Shown here: positions 1 through 7,754 of the stretch, piece after piece
How positions within the stretch are numbered: position 1 is the stretch's first letter
Layout of the letters: each line of letters begins with the position of its first letter
NCBI GenBank assembly: GCA_021828745.1
Contig: JAJZDE010000004.1
Span: 1-34,656 of the forward strand
Direction: 5' to 3'
Source of the DNA: Pseudomonadota bacterium
GTDB lineage: Bacteria > Pseudomonadota > Gammaproteobacteria > Burkholderiales > Ferrovaceae
DNA: 34,656 bases
The notes under the pieces: model-generated
Told to the model about the DNA's origin: nothing
The model's database searches: none
What the model saw: only the letters and a program-made list of their open reading frames with translations
Made by a program: the position numbers and the translations under genes

Positions 1-454
1 TCACGGGAAAGGGATGAACGGGGGAAGGATGGGTGATGCGCTCAAAAGCTTCTACCGAAATGATTCCGATCACACCCAGCAGCAATAACCCATTCAGGGC
101 TGCAGCGATGATTTCTGCCCGCTGCAAACCATAACTGTGGCGCTGGGTAGGCGGCCGCTTACCGATCCAGATCGCCAGAGTTCCCAATCCCAGTGACAGT
201 GCATCGGAAACCATGTGGCCCGCATCGGAAAGCAACGCCAAGGAACCCGACAACCATCCAGTGAAAGCCTCCACCAAAGCAAAGGCAACCGTCAGAATCA
301 ATGCAATCAACATGGCTCTGGTCGTGGCCGGACGAGCCCCGTGATGGACATGGTCCGCAGGATCGTGGTACTGGTGTGCCTGCATTTCTCCTTGCGGGTG
401 ATTCCGGTGTCCCCGTCCCGATGCCTGGGAGTGGGAATGATGACCCAGCCCCAT
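1..454 (-). CDS. Cation diffusion facilitator (CDF) family metal efflux transporter, N-terminal part
   Basis: The reading frame begins with an ATG at 454 and runs off the left edge after about 151 codons, so only the N-terminal half is present. The first ~40 residues are rich in histidine, a common metal-binding feature of CDF proteins. Two hydrophobic segments follow (about residues 48-67 and 75-100). The second carries LSDAGHMVSDALSL, matching the H/D-xxx-D transmembrane zinc site of CzcD/ZitB-like transporters. A third membrane helix is at about 115-130. CDF proteins exchange cytoplasmic divalent metal (usually Zn, Co or Cd) for protons. The start lies 2 bases after the nagZ stop, which implies co-transcription with the operon upstream. 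Substrate cannot be assigned from this fragment. Confidence 0.88.
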   Translation of the reverse strand, partial: MGLGHHSHSQASGRGHRNHPQGEMQAHQYHDPADHVHHGARPATTRAMLIALILTVAFALVEAFTGWLSGSLALLSDAGHMVSDALSLGLGTLAIWIGKRPPTQRHSYGLQRAEIIAAALNGLLLLGVIGIISVEAFERITHPSPVHPFPV

Positions 455-456
455 GA

Positions 457-1479
457 TTACTCTTCCATGTCTTGAAGACGCCGATGCGCCTCGTGATAAT
501 CTCGCTCACGCTGGGTGAGCGGCACATGGGAGGTACCGCGCATTTTCATCCAGCGCTGTGCGAGTTGCGACGAAAAAATATTTTTTTCCAAACTTTCCAG
601 CACTTGTCCGGCAGCCGGTGCATCATTGCACAGAAGCACGGCATCGCAGCCCGCATCCAGGGCTTGGTGGGTGCGTTCCTCCGCGTCCCCCCCCCAGGAA
701 ACGGCCCCCCCCATGGTAAGGTCATCGCTGATGATCATGCCTTCGAATTCCCAGCGTTGGCGTAACAGGGTCTGCAACCAGAAGGGAGAAAAACCTGCAG
801 GTTCCGGCGCAATGGCGGGATACAGGACATGTGCCGGCATGAGTGCACCGACCCCCGCGCAGTCCAGCAGCGCCCGGAACGGAATGAGATCCGCAGTTTC
901 CAGTTCGGTCCAGGAGCGTTCATCCACAGGCAAACCGATGTGAGAGTCCACCGCCACATGACCATGACCGGGGAAATGTTTGACCACCGCACGCATGCTC
1001 TGCCCATGCAACCCCCGTACCAAGGCCTGAGCCAAAGAACAAACGCGTGTTGGTTCCCGATGAAAGGCGCGATTTCCAATCACTGCACTGCGCCCATAAT
1101 CGAGATCAAGAACCGGAGTAAAGGAAAAGTCGATTCCCAGTTGAGTCAATTCCCAGGCCAGCACCGTTCCACAATCAGTGGCCCATTGTTCGGCTCGCAC
1201 GGGATCCCGCTCATGGAGGGCTCCCACGTTTCCCATGGCCGGAAGTGCCGTCATCTCCGTGCGAAACCGTTGCACCCTGCCCCCCTCGTGGTCCACCGCC
1301 ACCAGCAATTCGGGCCGCACGGCACGCAGGGAACGGATCAAATGGGTAACCTGTGCCTTGTTCTCATAATTACGCGAAAAAAGGATGACCCCCCCAGTTG
1401 CGGGATGACGCAGAAGATCCTTTTCTTCGGGCCGAAGTTCCAGACCGGCAACATCCAGCATCACAGGCCCCGGGTTCAT
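457..1479 (-). CDS. nagZ: Beta-N-acetylhexosaminidase NagZ (peptidoglycan recycling)
   Basis: This 340-residue protein is a glycoside hydrolase family 3 enzyme that removes N-acetylglucosamine from anhydro-muropeptides in the cytoplasm. Diagnostic motifs are VDHEGGRVQRF near residue 63, KHFPGHG near 165 (the loop carrying the catalytic histidine) and IISDDLTMGGA near 247 (the nucleophile aspartate). Length is normal for the family. The ATG at 1479 overlaps the acpS stop as ATGA and has a GGAGG ribosome site upstream, so this start was chosen over a second ATG at 1461. Two long runs of C on the plus strand (687-695 and 705-712) read as G-tracts inside the gene just after the nucleophile motif. 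They are intact in frame here. Confidence 0.95.
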   Translation of the reverse strand: MNPGPVMLDVAGLELRPEEKDLLRHPATGGVILFSRNYENKAQVTHLIRSLRAVRPELLVAVDHEGGRVQRFRTEMTALPAMGNVGALHERDPVRAEQWATDCGTVLAWELTQLGIDFSFTPVLDLDYGRSAVIGNRAFHREPTRVCSLAQALVRGLHGQSMRAVVKHFPGHGHVAVDSHIGLPVDERSWTELETADLIPFRALLDCAGVGALMPAHVLYPAIAPEPAGFSPFWLQTLLRQRWEFEGMIISDDLTMGGAVSWGGDAEERTHQALDAGCDAVLLCNDAPAAGQVLESLEKNIFSSQLAQRWMKMRGTSHVPLTQRERDYHEAHRRLQDMEE

Positions 1480-1856
1480 ACTCCCTCCAGAACCACGCAG
1501 GCGAATGCATGAGATTTTTCATCGGTGATGGAAAGCCATGTTCGGGTAATTCCTCTATCCTGCAACCAGGTTGCGAGCGGTTCCTCAAATACCAGTTGGG
1601 GCGCGCCCAGCGCATCGTGGGTGGTTCCAATGGACCGCCACAGCACCGGCGTACGCATGCCCGTCCCCACCGCCTTGGAAAAAGCTTCTTTGGCAGCAAA
1701 ACGTTTGGCCAGAAAGCGTTCCGGGGCGGCTTGCCGAGAAAAGTGTGTCCGTTCCTCCGGTGTCAGCAGGTACTTTAGAAAGCGTTCACCATGACGCTTC
1801 CATACGCCATCGATCCGTTCCAGGGAAACCAGATCCACCCCCATGCCCCTTATCAT
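1476..1856 (-). CDS. acpS: Holo-[acyl-carrier-protein] synthase
   Basis: This 126-residue protein matches AcpS, which transfers 4'-phosphopantetheine from CoA to a serine of acyl carrier protein in fatty acid synthesis. It starts [15 protein letters not shown], with the magnesium-binding aspartate at residue 8, and carries the family motif [14 protein letters not shown] with the second metal ligand glutamate near residue 57. Length is typical. The start ATG at 1856 overlaps the pdxJ stop (ATGA) and its own stop overlaps the nagZ start in the same way. The pdxJ-acpS order is conserved in many proteobacteria. Confidence 0.95.
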   Translation of the reverse strand: MIRGMGVDLVSLERIDGVWKRHGERFLKYLLTPEERTHFSRQAAPERFLAKRFAAKEAFSKAVGTGMRTPVLWRSIGTTHDALGAPQLVFEEPLATWLQDRGITRTWLSITDEKSHAFACVVLEGV

Positions 1857-2578
1857 ACCGTAGCCCCAAGGATGAGGGCTTTCATTTCACGCACGGCACT
1901 TTCCCATCCCACAAAAAGCGCATGAGCCACGATGGCATGGCCTATGTTGAGTTCACGAATCAGGGGCAAGGCCGCGATGGGACGGGTATTATGGTAATTC
2001 AGTCCATGCCCGGCATTGACCCGCAGGCCCAGACGGGTGCCCAGTTCGGTGGCCATGCGAATCCGTTCCAGTTCCTTGAGGATCTCTTCTTCCCCCTCCA
2101 TTTCGGCATACTGCCCGGTATGCAACTCCACCACCGGAGCACCTGCGGCCTGGGCGGCTTCCAGTTGTTCCCGATCCGCATTGATGAACAGGGAAACCCG
2201 CACCCCTGCCGCCGCCAAAACCGTACAGGCATGGCGTATCCGTTCAAACTGCTGAACCACGTCCAACCCCCCTTCCGTGGTCAATTCCTGGCGCCGTTCC
2301 GGCACCAGACAGGCGTCATGGGGACGGATGCGCGTCGCAATGGCCAACATTTCGTCGGTCACGGCCATTTCCAGATTCATCCGGATGGTCAACACCTCAC
2401 GCAGGATTTCCAGGTCGCGGTCCTGAATGTGACGCCGATCTTCGCGCAGGTGCAGCGTAATGGCATCGGCTCCGGCATATTCGGCCAACAAAGCGGCTCG
2501 TACCGGACTGGGATAACGGGTACCACGAGCTTGGCGAAGCGTGGCAATATGATCGATATTTACGCCCAGTTGGATCAT
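1853..2578 (-). CDS. pdxJ: Pyridoxine 5'-phosphate synthase PdxJ
   Basis: PdxJ condenses 1-deoxyxylulose 5-phosphate with 3-amino-2-oxopropyl phosphate to form pyridoxine 5'-phosphate, the last ring-forming step of the DXP-dependent vitamin B6 pathway. The protein is 241 residues, the usual length, and begins [20 protein letters not shown], the highly conserved family N-terminus. Further conserved segments are [30 protein letters not shown] and [10 protein letters not shown]. The frame is open upstream of 2578 for 52 more codons, but those residues do not resemble PdxJ and lie in recO. The ATG at 2578 overlaps the recO stop as ATGA. Confidence 0.96.
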   Translation of the reverse strand: MIQLGVNIDHIATLRQARGTRYPSPVRAALLAEYAGADAITLHLREDRRHIQDRDLEILREVLTIRMNLEMAVTDEMLAIATRIRPHDACLVPERRQELTTEGGLDVVQQFERIRHACTVLAAAGVRVSLFINADREQLEAAQAAGAPVVELHTGQYAEMEGEEEILKELERIRMATELGTRLGLRVNAGHGLNYHNTRPIAALPLIRELNIGHAIVAHALFVGWESAVREMKALILGATV

Positions 2579-3303
2579 AACGTGGGAATCTCCTGAAGAA
2601 TACGACGGGTATGCAATTCCTGCCCACCCAGATGAACCTGGAGCAACCAGCGCATGACCCGCTTGCACTCCAGGGCGGAACGCGGATCTCCATAATTGCC
2701 TCTGGCCATATCCAGCAAAGTCTTGCCGTGGCATTGTACTGCATTCTCCTGGTCCGGACCGAGCCGGACAACCGCACCGTCCAGGTCCAAACCATAAAGA
2801 ACTTCAGCAACCACGGGCAGGTTTGTCAGGGATTCCCGATCCAGAACCGGAGCAACCCCCATACTCCGCAATAATTCATACTCGAAAGTCCGCAAAATGG
2901 GTTCTTGTACCGTCTCCAGCGCCAAACGGGACAAGGCCCGTCGGTAAGATTCGAACAGAAGTTCCTGGTTATCTTCTGGAACCACCATGCGAAAGAGCAA
3001 TTCATTGAGGTAAAAGCCGCAAAATAACGCCCGTCCCTGCAATAAAGGCAATCCCCCTTGCCATTCGGCACTTTTCAAAATGCGCAGTCCTTCCTGACCG
3101 TACCATACCAGATGAAGGGGTTGAAAGGGCTGCAATACTCCACGCAGGGCAGCGCGGGGACGACGGACTCCCTTGGCCACCAGAGAAATCCGTCCGCTGT
3201 GCGGGGTTAGAACCTCCACCACCAGACTGGTTTCGCGCCAAGGGGTGGTATGAAGGACGAAACCCTGATCCTCGTGGGTCGTCCCGCGTCTTTCAGAAGT
3301 CAT
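2575..3303 (-). CDS. recO: DNA repair protein RecO
   Basis: This 242-residue protein is RecO, which helps RecR load RecA onto SSB-coated single-stranded DNA in the RecF pathway. The N-terminal OB-fold region reads [18 protein letters not shown] and is followed by the typical [14 protein letters not shown] segment. The helical C-terminal domain contains [14 protein letters not shown] chose the ATG at 3303 (MTSERRGTT) because the 14 extra residues from the upstream start at 3345 lie inside era and are not family-like. The gene overlaps the end of era by 11 bases and its stop overlaps the pdxJ start. Confidence 0.93.
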   Translation of the reverse strand: MTSERRGTTHEDQGFVLHTTPWRETSLVVEVLTPHSGRISLVAKGVRRPRAALRGVLQPFQPLHLVWYGQEGLRILKSAEWQGGLPLLQGRALFCGFYLNELLFRMVVPEDNQELLFESYRRALSRLALETVQEPILRTFEYELLRSMGVAPVLDRESLTNLPVVAEVLYGLDLDGAVVRLGPDQENAVQCHGKTLLDMARGNYGDPRSALECKRVMRWLLQVHLGGQELHTRRILQEIPTL

Positions 3304-4171
3304 GACCCAACTGTTTGAGCAAGGTACCGTCTTCAGCCCAACCACTCTTGACCTTGACCCACAAACCGAGATAAACCTTAGACTCTAGGAATTTTTCGAT
3401 CTGCAGACGGGCGGCAGTACCGATGGCCTTGAGACGACTGCCCTGCTGACCGATGAGGATGGCTTTTTGACCCGGATTGTCCACCAACAGGGTGGCTTCG
3501 ATTCGAATCAAACGCTTTTCCTGAACATATCGGTCGATCATCACTGCCGTGGCATAAGGCAATTCGTCTCCCAACTGACGAAAAATTTGTTCCCTGATGA
3601 ATTCCCCCACAAAAAAACGTTCCGTTCTATCGCTGACCTGATCCGGTTCATATTGAAGCGGGCCTTCCGGCAAGTGTTGACCGAGATATCGGACCAGGGG
3701 GTCCAGGCTGGAACGCTGCAAGGCGCTGACCGGAAAAATGGCAGAAAACCGTGTTTCTTCCTGGCGTTCCTGCAAATAGTGGATCATCCGCTCCGAAGAA
3801 ACGGCCCGATCCACCTTGTTGATCACCAGCAGGGGGCGTATCCCGGCCGGAATCTGCAGCAGAATGGCTTGATCTGCAGGGGTCCAACGCAGGGCCTCGA
3901 CGACCATGACGACCTGATCCACGGTTCCCAGAGCATCGGTCACACTCCGGTTCATGGAGCGGTACAGCATTCCCTCATGCTGCTGCTGAAAACCGGGAGT
4001 ATCCACAAAGATCATCTGGACTTCAGGCAGGGTCAGGATCCCTTGGACCTGAACGCGCGTAGTCTGTGCCCGACGGGAAGTAATGCTCAACTTCTGTCCT
4101 ACCAACTGATTGAGAAGCGTGGATTTACCCACATTGGGGCGCCCTACCAGGGCAATGCGACCGACACGCAT
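3293..4171 (-). CDS. era: GTPase Era (16S rRNA maturation)
   Basis: Era is a GTPase that binds the 3' end of 16S rRNA and acts in 30S subunit assembly. This 292-residue protein has the G1 motif GRPNVGKS at residues 9-16, the G3 motif DTPG, the G4 motif NKVD, and a C-terminal KH RNA-binding domain with LIGQQGSRLKAIG. The ATG at 4171 (MRVGRIALVGRPNVGKS) gives the conserved N-terminus. The longer open frame to 4360 lies inside rnc and is low-complexity. The start is 2 bases after the rnc stop. The rnc-era pairing is widespread in proteobacteria. Confidence 0.96.
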   Translation of the reverse strand: MRVGRIALVGRPNVGKSTLLNQLVGQKLSITSRRAQTTRVQVQGILTLPEVQMIFVDTPGFQQQHEGMLYRSMNRSVTDALGTVDQVVMVVEALRWTPADQAILLQIPAGIRPLLVINKVDRAVSSERMIHYLQERQEETRFSAIFPVSALQRSSLDPLVRYLGQHLPEGPLQYEPDQVSDRTERFFVGEFIREQIFRQLGDELPYATAVMIDRYVQEKRLIRIEATLLVDNPGQKAILIGQQGSRLKAIGTAARLQIEKFLESKVYLGLWVKVKSGWAEDGTLLKQLGHDF

Positions 4172-4173
4172 GA

Positions 4174-4845
4174 TCAGGTCTCCAGTTGTTGAAGGATATT
4201 GAGGGCAGCCTGCTGTTCCGCATCGCGCCGACTCCCTCCCTCCCCCAACGCTTCCTTGCCCTGCACCTGACAACGAACCCGGAAGTGGGGGGCATGATCC
4301 GCCCCTTCGCGCGCCAGCAATTCGTAGATGGGTAGAGGGTGACGACGCGCCTGCAGCCACTCCTGAAGACGAGTTTTTCCATCTTTATCGCCACCCTGCT
4401 GAAGCGCAGCGGAATCCAGACCGGCCTGTTCCAGAAGACGGGTGATGAGCGGGATCACCGGGGTCAACCCGCCATCCTGGTAGAGCGCTCCGAAAACGGC
4501 TTCCATGGCATCTGCAAGAATGGAGGAACGCTGTCTTCCCCCACCTTGCAGTTCACCGCTGCCCAATCGGATCAGGGGAGCCAGATCGAGAAACTGAGCC
4601 ATGCGATGGAGGGCTTCCCGATTGACCAGAAGCGAACGAACACGGCTCAATTCTCCTTCATTCCAATGCGGGTGACGTTCGTAGAGGACTTGGGCAGCGA
4701 CCATATTGAGGATGGCATCTCCCAGAAATTCCAACCGCTCGTTATGAAGGGCAGAGTGGCTGCGATGGGTCAATGCTTGCCTGAGCAGAGCGGCATCCCG
4801 AAAAGTGTAACCCAGACGTTGTTCCAAACCTGTCGGAGAAGTCAC
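4174..4845 (-). CDS. rnc: Ribonuclease III
   Basis: RNase III cleaves double-stranded RNA, including rRNA precursors. The 223-residue protein has the signature NERLEFLGDAIL near residue 36, with catalytic acidic residues, and a second acidic cluster DAMEAVFGALYQDGG near 112. A C-terminal double-stranded RNA-binding domain follows (about residues 155-221). The start codon is GTG at 4845, which gives the usual family N-terminus (LEQRLGYTF). It sits 16 bases after the lepB stop. Many betaproteobacteria carry a small DUF4845 gene between lepB and rnc, and here there is no room for one. Confidence 0.95.
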   Translation of the reverse strand: MTSPTGLEQRLGYTFRDAALLRQALTHRSHSALHNERLEFLGDAILNMVAAQVLYERHPHWNEGELSRVRSLLVNREALHRMAQFLDLAPLIRLGSGELQGGGRQRSSILADAMEAVFGALYQDGGLTPVIPLITRLLEQAGLDSAALQQGGDKDGKTRLQEWLQARRHPLPIYELLAREGADHAPHFRVRCQVQGKEALGEGGSRRDAEQQAALNILQQLET

Positions 4846-4861
4846 GATGGAACGGTCCGCA

Positions 4862-5839
4862 TCAGGGAATGGAACGCCCGATCCGGTGGAGATCCTGGAA
4901 GTTCATCCACACCAGTACAGCCTTGCCCACAATATTTTCATCCGGAACAAAGCCCCAGTAGCGACTGTCTGAACTGCGGTCACGGTTATCCCCCATCACG
5001 AAATAATGCCCCTGGGGAACCTTGCAGGTAAATCCTTCGTCTCCATACACACAAGCCGAACGGAAGGGGAAATTACGAACTTCGGCGAGAAATACGGGAA
5101 CTTGTCCGTCAAGGGTAATCATTTCATGGAGATGGGTCCCCAGCCGCTCAGAGTAATGATTGAATGTCGCATAGGTCAGAGGTTGATCCACATCCCCAAA
5201 GTTCCCGTCATGGAGGGTGGGAACTTCCTGACCATTGATGATCAGACGCTTGTTGACATAGGTCACCACGTCACCCGGCAATCCCACAACCCGCTTGATA
5301 TAGTTGGTGGAAGGATCCTTCGGATATTTGAAGACCATGACGTCGCCGCGTTGCGGTTGGTGCACCGGAATGAATACCCGATTGGTGATGGGCAGGCGCA
5401 AACCGTAATCAAACTTGTTGACAAGGATAAAATCGCCGATGCGTAGCGTGGGAATCATGGACCCCGAGGGAATCTTGAACGGTTCGAATAGAAAAGATCG
5501 AACCACGAATACCGCCAGAATGACAGGAAAAAAACTTTTTGAAATTTCCAACCAAGGGGCATCCTGATGAGCTTCCATTCGCCCCCCCCGGCGCCAGCGC
5601 CACCTGTCCCAACCCACCACCAGGCCCGTCAGAATGCTGGCGGACAGAAGAATTTCTGAAAACCCGGTGATCTTGAGCAAGAGGCCAAACCCGCACACGA
5701 ATAAGAGCAACCATGCTCCTTGAATCAGATTGTTCAGAGCCAAACTCGAAGGGGCCTGACGCCGACGCGCCAATAAATCCCACCCCACCACAGGTACGGA
5801 CAGAATGAGGCCCGCAATCCCCCAATAAAACAGATCCAT
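4862..5839 (-). CDS. lepB: Signal peptidase I (LepB)
   Basis: LepB is the inner-membrane serine protease that removes signal peptides from exported proteins. The 325-residue protein has N-terminal hydrophobic segments (about residues 3-20, 40-75 and 103-118). The catalytic serine is in FKIPSGSMIPTL (Ser127) and the catalytic lysine in YIKRVVGLPGD (Lys182). The conserved box GDNRDRSSDSRYWG lies near the C-terminus. The ATG at 5839 shares one base with the lepA stop (TGATG), and a GTG directly before it at 5842 is a possible alternative. A run of eight G in the coding strand (5582-5589) encodes the RRGGR cytoplasmic loop. Confidence 0.95.
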   Translation of the reverse strand: MDLFYWGIAGLILSVPVVGWDLLARRRQAPSSLALNNLIQGAWLLLFVCGFGLLLKITGFSEILLSASILTGLVVGWDRWRWRRGGRMEAHQDAPWLEISKSFFPVILAVFVVRSFLFEPFKIPSGSMIPTLRIGDFILVNKFDYGLRLPITNRVFIPVHQPQRGDVMVFKYPKDPSTNYIKRVVGLPGDVVTYVNKRLIINGQEVPTLHDGNFGDVDQPLTYATFNHYSERLGTHLHEMITLDGQVPVFLAEVRNFPFRSACVYGDEGFTCKVPQGHYFVMGDNRDRSSDSRYWGFVPDENIVGKAVLVWMNFQDLHRIGRSIP

Positions 5840-7632
5840 CACTTATTCTCCACTTGCAGGATGGCCAGAAAGGCTTCCTGAGGAATTTCCACACTGCCGA
5901 CCTGTTTCATACGCTTCTTCCCGGCTTTTTGCTTTTCCAGTAACTTTCGTTTGCGCGAAATATCGCCCCCATAGCATTTGGCCAACACATTCTTGCGCAG
6001 GGCCTTGACGTTCTCGCGCGCGATGATGTGGGCCCCGATGGTTGCCTGTACGGCCACATCGAACATTTGTCGAGGGATCAACTCGCGCATCTTGGCCACT
6101 AATTCCCGCCCACGGTACTGGCTGTTGGCCCGGTGAACCACCAGAGACAAAGCGTCCACCCGTTCCCCATTGATGAGGATATCCAGTTTGACCAGATCAG
6201 CTGCACGGAACGTCTTGAATTCATAATCCATGGAGGCATAGCCACGGCTGACGGATTTGAGTCGATCAAAAAAGTCCATGACTACCTCATTCAGAGGCAA
6301 CTCGTAAGTAAGGACCACCTGCCGGCCCAAGTATTGCATGTCCACCTGAACGCCACGTTTCAGATTACACAGGGTGATCACCGGTCCCACATAGTCTTGA
6401 GGCAACAACATGGTGGCCGTGATGATGGGTTCCCGAATTTCGGCGATTTTGGAGGGATCGGGCAAACGCGCCGGGTTCTCTATTTCCATCAGGGTCCCAT
6501 CCTGCAACACCACTTCATAAACCACGGTGGGTGCTGTGGTGATGAGATCCATATCATATTCGCGCTCCAATCGCTCCTGAACGATTTCCATATGGAGCAA
6601 GCCCAGATAGCCACAACGAAATCCGAATCCCAGAGCTTGTGAGGTTTCCGGTTCGAAGTGAAGCGATGAATCGTTCAAGCGAAGCTTTTCGAGTGCATCA
6701 CGGAGTGCGTCGTACTGGTTTGTCTCTACCGGATAGAGGCCGGCAAACACCTGTGGCTTGATTTCTTTAAAGCCAGGCAAGGCGGTTTCTGCCGGACGCA
6801 GCGCCAGAGTGAGGGTATCTCCAACCCGCGCAGCCTGTAATTCCCGAATGCCTGCAATGACAAACCCCACCTCTCCCGCACTCAGGGATTCTCGAGACAA
6901 TGATTTGGGTGTGAATACCCCGACCTGCTCACACAGATGAGTCGAGTGCGTGGACATCAGGAGTATCTTGTCGCGCGGACGCAACTTTCCTTCCATCACC
7001 CGCACCAGCATCACCACCCCGACATAATTATCAAACCAGGAGTCGATGATGAGGGCTTTGAGCGGGGCGTCCACGGAACCCTGCGGCGCAGGAATGCGCG
7101 CAATGACGGCTTCCAGCACCTCCTCCACGCCAACACCGGTCTTGGCGCTGATCTGCAGGGCATTGGTCGCCGGAATGCCGATGATGTCCTCGATTTCCGC
7201 CATCACCCGCTCGGGTTCGGCAGAGGGTAAATCGATTTTATTGAGCACTGGAAAAACTTCCACACCCTGCTCGATGGCGGTATAGCAATTAGCAACGGTC
7301 TGGGCTTCCACTCCCTGAGAGGCGTCCACCACCAGGATGGCCCCTTCACAAGCCGCCAGGGAACGCGATACTTCATAGGAAAAATCCACGTGCCCCGGAG
7401 TATCGATCAGGTTGAGGTGATAGATCTGACCGTCCTTGGCCTTGTACTCGAGTGCGGCAGTCTGGGCCTTGATCGTGATGCCGCGCTCTCGTTCCAGATC
7501 CATGCTGTCAAGGACCTGGGCCTCCATTTCACGCGCCGACAAACCACCGCACAACTGGATCAATCGGTCTGCCAGAGTGGACTTGCCGTGATCGATGTGG
7601 GCAATGATAGAAAAATTTCGAATCAATGACAT
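5839..7632 (-). CDS. lepA: Elongation factor 4 (LepA) GTPase
   Basis: LepA/EF4 is a ribosome-associated translational GTPase related to EF-G. The 597-residue protein opens [19 protein letters not shown], containing the P-loop, and has the G3 motif DTPGHVDF and the G4 motif NKID. The C-terminal LepA-specific domain includes [19 protein letters not shown]. The ATG at 7632 has an AGGAAG ribosome site 5 bases upstream, so it is preferred to the in-frame start at 7662, which lies inside a terminator hairpin. It is probably the first gene of the long lepA-lepB-rnc-era-recO-pdxJ-acpS-nagZ-CDF transcript. Confidence 0.97.
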   Translation of the reverse strand: MSLIRNFSIIAHIDHGKSTLADRLIQLCGGLSAREMEAQVLDSMDLERERGITIKAQTAALEYKAKDGQIYHLNLIDTPGHVDFSYEVSRSLAACEGAILVVDASQGVEAQTVANCYTAIEQGVEVFPVLNKIDLPSAEPERVMAEIEDIIGIPATNALQISAKTGVGVEEVLEAVIARIPAPQGSVDAPLKALIIDSWFDNYVGVVMLVRVMEGKLRPRDKILLMSTHSTHLCEQVGVFTPKSLSRESLSAGEVGFVIAGIRELQAARVGDTLTLALRPAETALPGFKEIKPQVFAGLYPVETNQYDALRDALEKLRLNDSSLHFEPETSQALGFGFRCGYLGLLHMEIVQERLEREYDMDLITTAPTVVYEVVLQDGTLMEIENPARLPDPSKIAEIREPIITATMLLPQDYVGPVITLCNLKRGVQVDMQYLGRQVVLTYELPLNEVVMDFFDRLKSVSRGYASMDYEFKTFRAADLVKLDILINGERVDALSLVVHRANSQYRGRELVAKMRELIPRQMFDVAVQATIGAHIIARENVKALRKNVLAKCYGGDISRKRKLLEKQKAGKKRMKQVGSVEIPQEAFLAILQVENK

Positions 7633-7650
7633 CCTGCTTCCTGTGTAGAC

Positions 7651-7676
7651 AAAAAAGGGCATCCAGCGATGCCCTT
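7651..7676 (-). terminator. Rho-independent terminator between mucD and lepA
   Basis: On the minus strand the sequence forms an 8-bp perfect stem, AAGGGCAT paired with ATGCCCTT, around a six-base loop (CGCTGG). The stem runs directly into six T residues, counting the last two of the stem. This is a textbook intrinsic terminator for transcripts coming from mucD. It ends only 18 bases before the lepA start codon, so it may also act inside the lepA leader. Confidence 0.8.
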
Positions 7677-7702
7677 CCGGGGAAGGAGCGCTGGAGCAGC
7701 GC
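7673..7702 (-). promoter_or_regulatory. Paired hairpins upstream of the lepA terminator (possible attenuator leader)
   Basis: Reading the minus strand, a first hairpin GCGCTG-CTC-CAGCGC (7702-7688) is followed by a second, CCTTCC-CC-GGAAGG (7686-7673). The 3' arm of the second reuses the bases of the 5' arm of the terminator stem (7673-7676). In addition, TCCAGCG of the first hairpin is complementary to CGCTGGA, the loop plus closing base of the terminator. These pairings are mutually exclusive, as in attenuators. Function is inferred only. Confidence 0.4.
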
Positions 7703-7715
7703 CCACAGACCCGCT

Positions 7716-7743
7716 ATTCTAGCCTAAAATCCAGAATAGTCAT
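7716..7743 (-). promoter_or_regulatory. Candidate sigma-70 promoter for lepA
   Basis: On the minus strand, a -35-like ATGACT (7743-7738) and a -10-like TAGAAT (7721-7716) are separated by 16 bases. Both lie just downstream of the mucD stop. An inverted repeat, CTATTCT/AGAATAG with a 12-base spacer (7714-7720 and 7733-7739), overlaps both elements. Transcription would start near 7709 and pass through the hairpins before lepA. Confidence 0.4.
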
Positions 7744-7754
7744 ACTGTTAGAAC

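Noticed and set aside
1571..2596. A 341-codon plus-strand open frame opposite acpS and pdxJ
   Set aside because: Both minus-strand genes are certain and the plus-strand translation is low-complexity without motifs.
2579..2734. A 52-residue N-terminal extension of PdxJ
   Set aside because: The extension is within recO, not family-like, and the ATG at 2578 starts the conserved PdxJ N-terminus and overlaps the recO stop.
4172..4360. A 63-residue N-terminal extension of Era
   Set aside because: It is low-complexity (rich in G and S), inside rnc, and not found in Era proteins.
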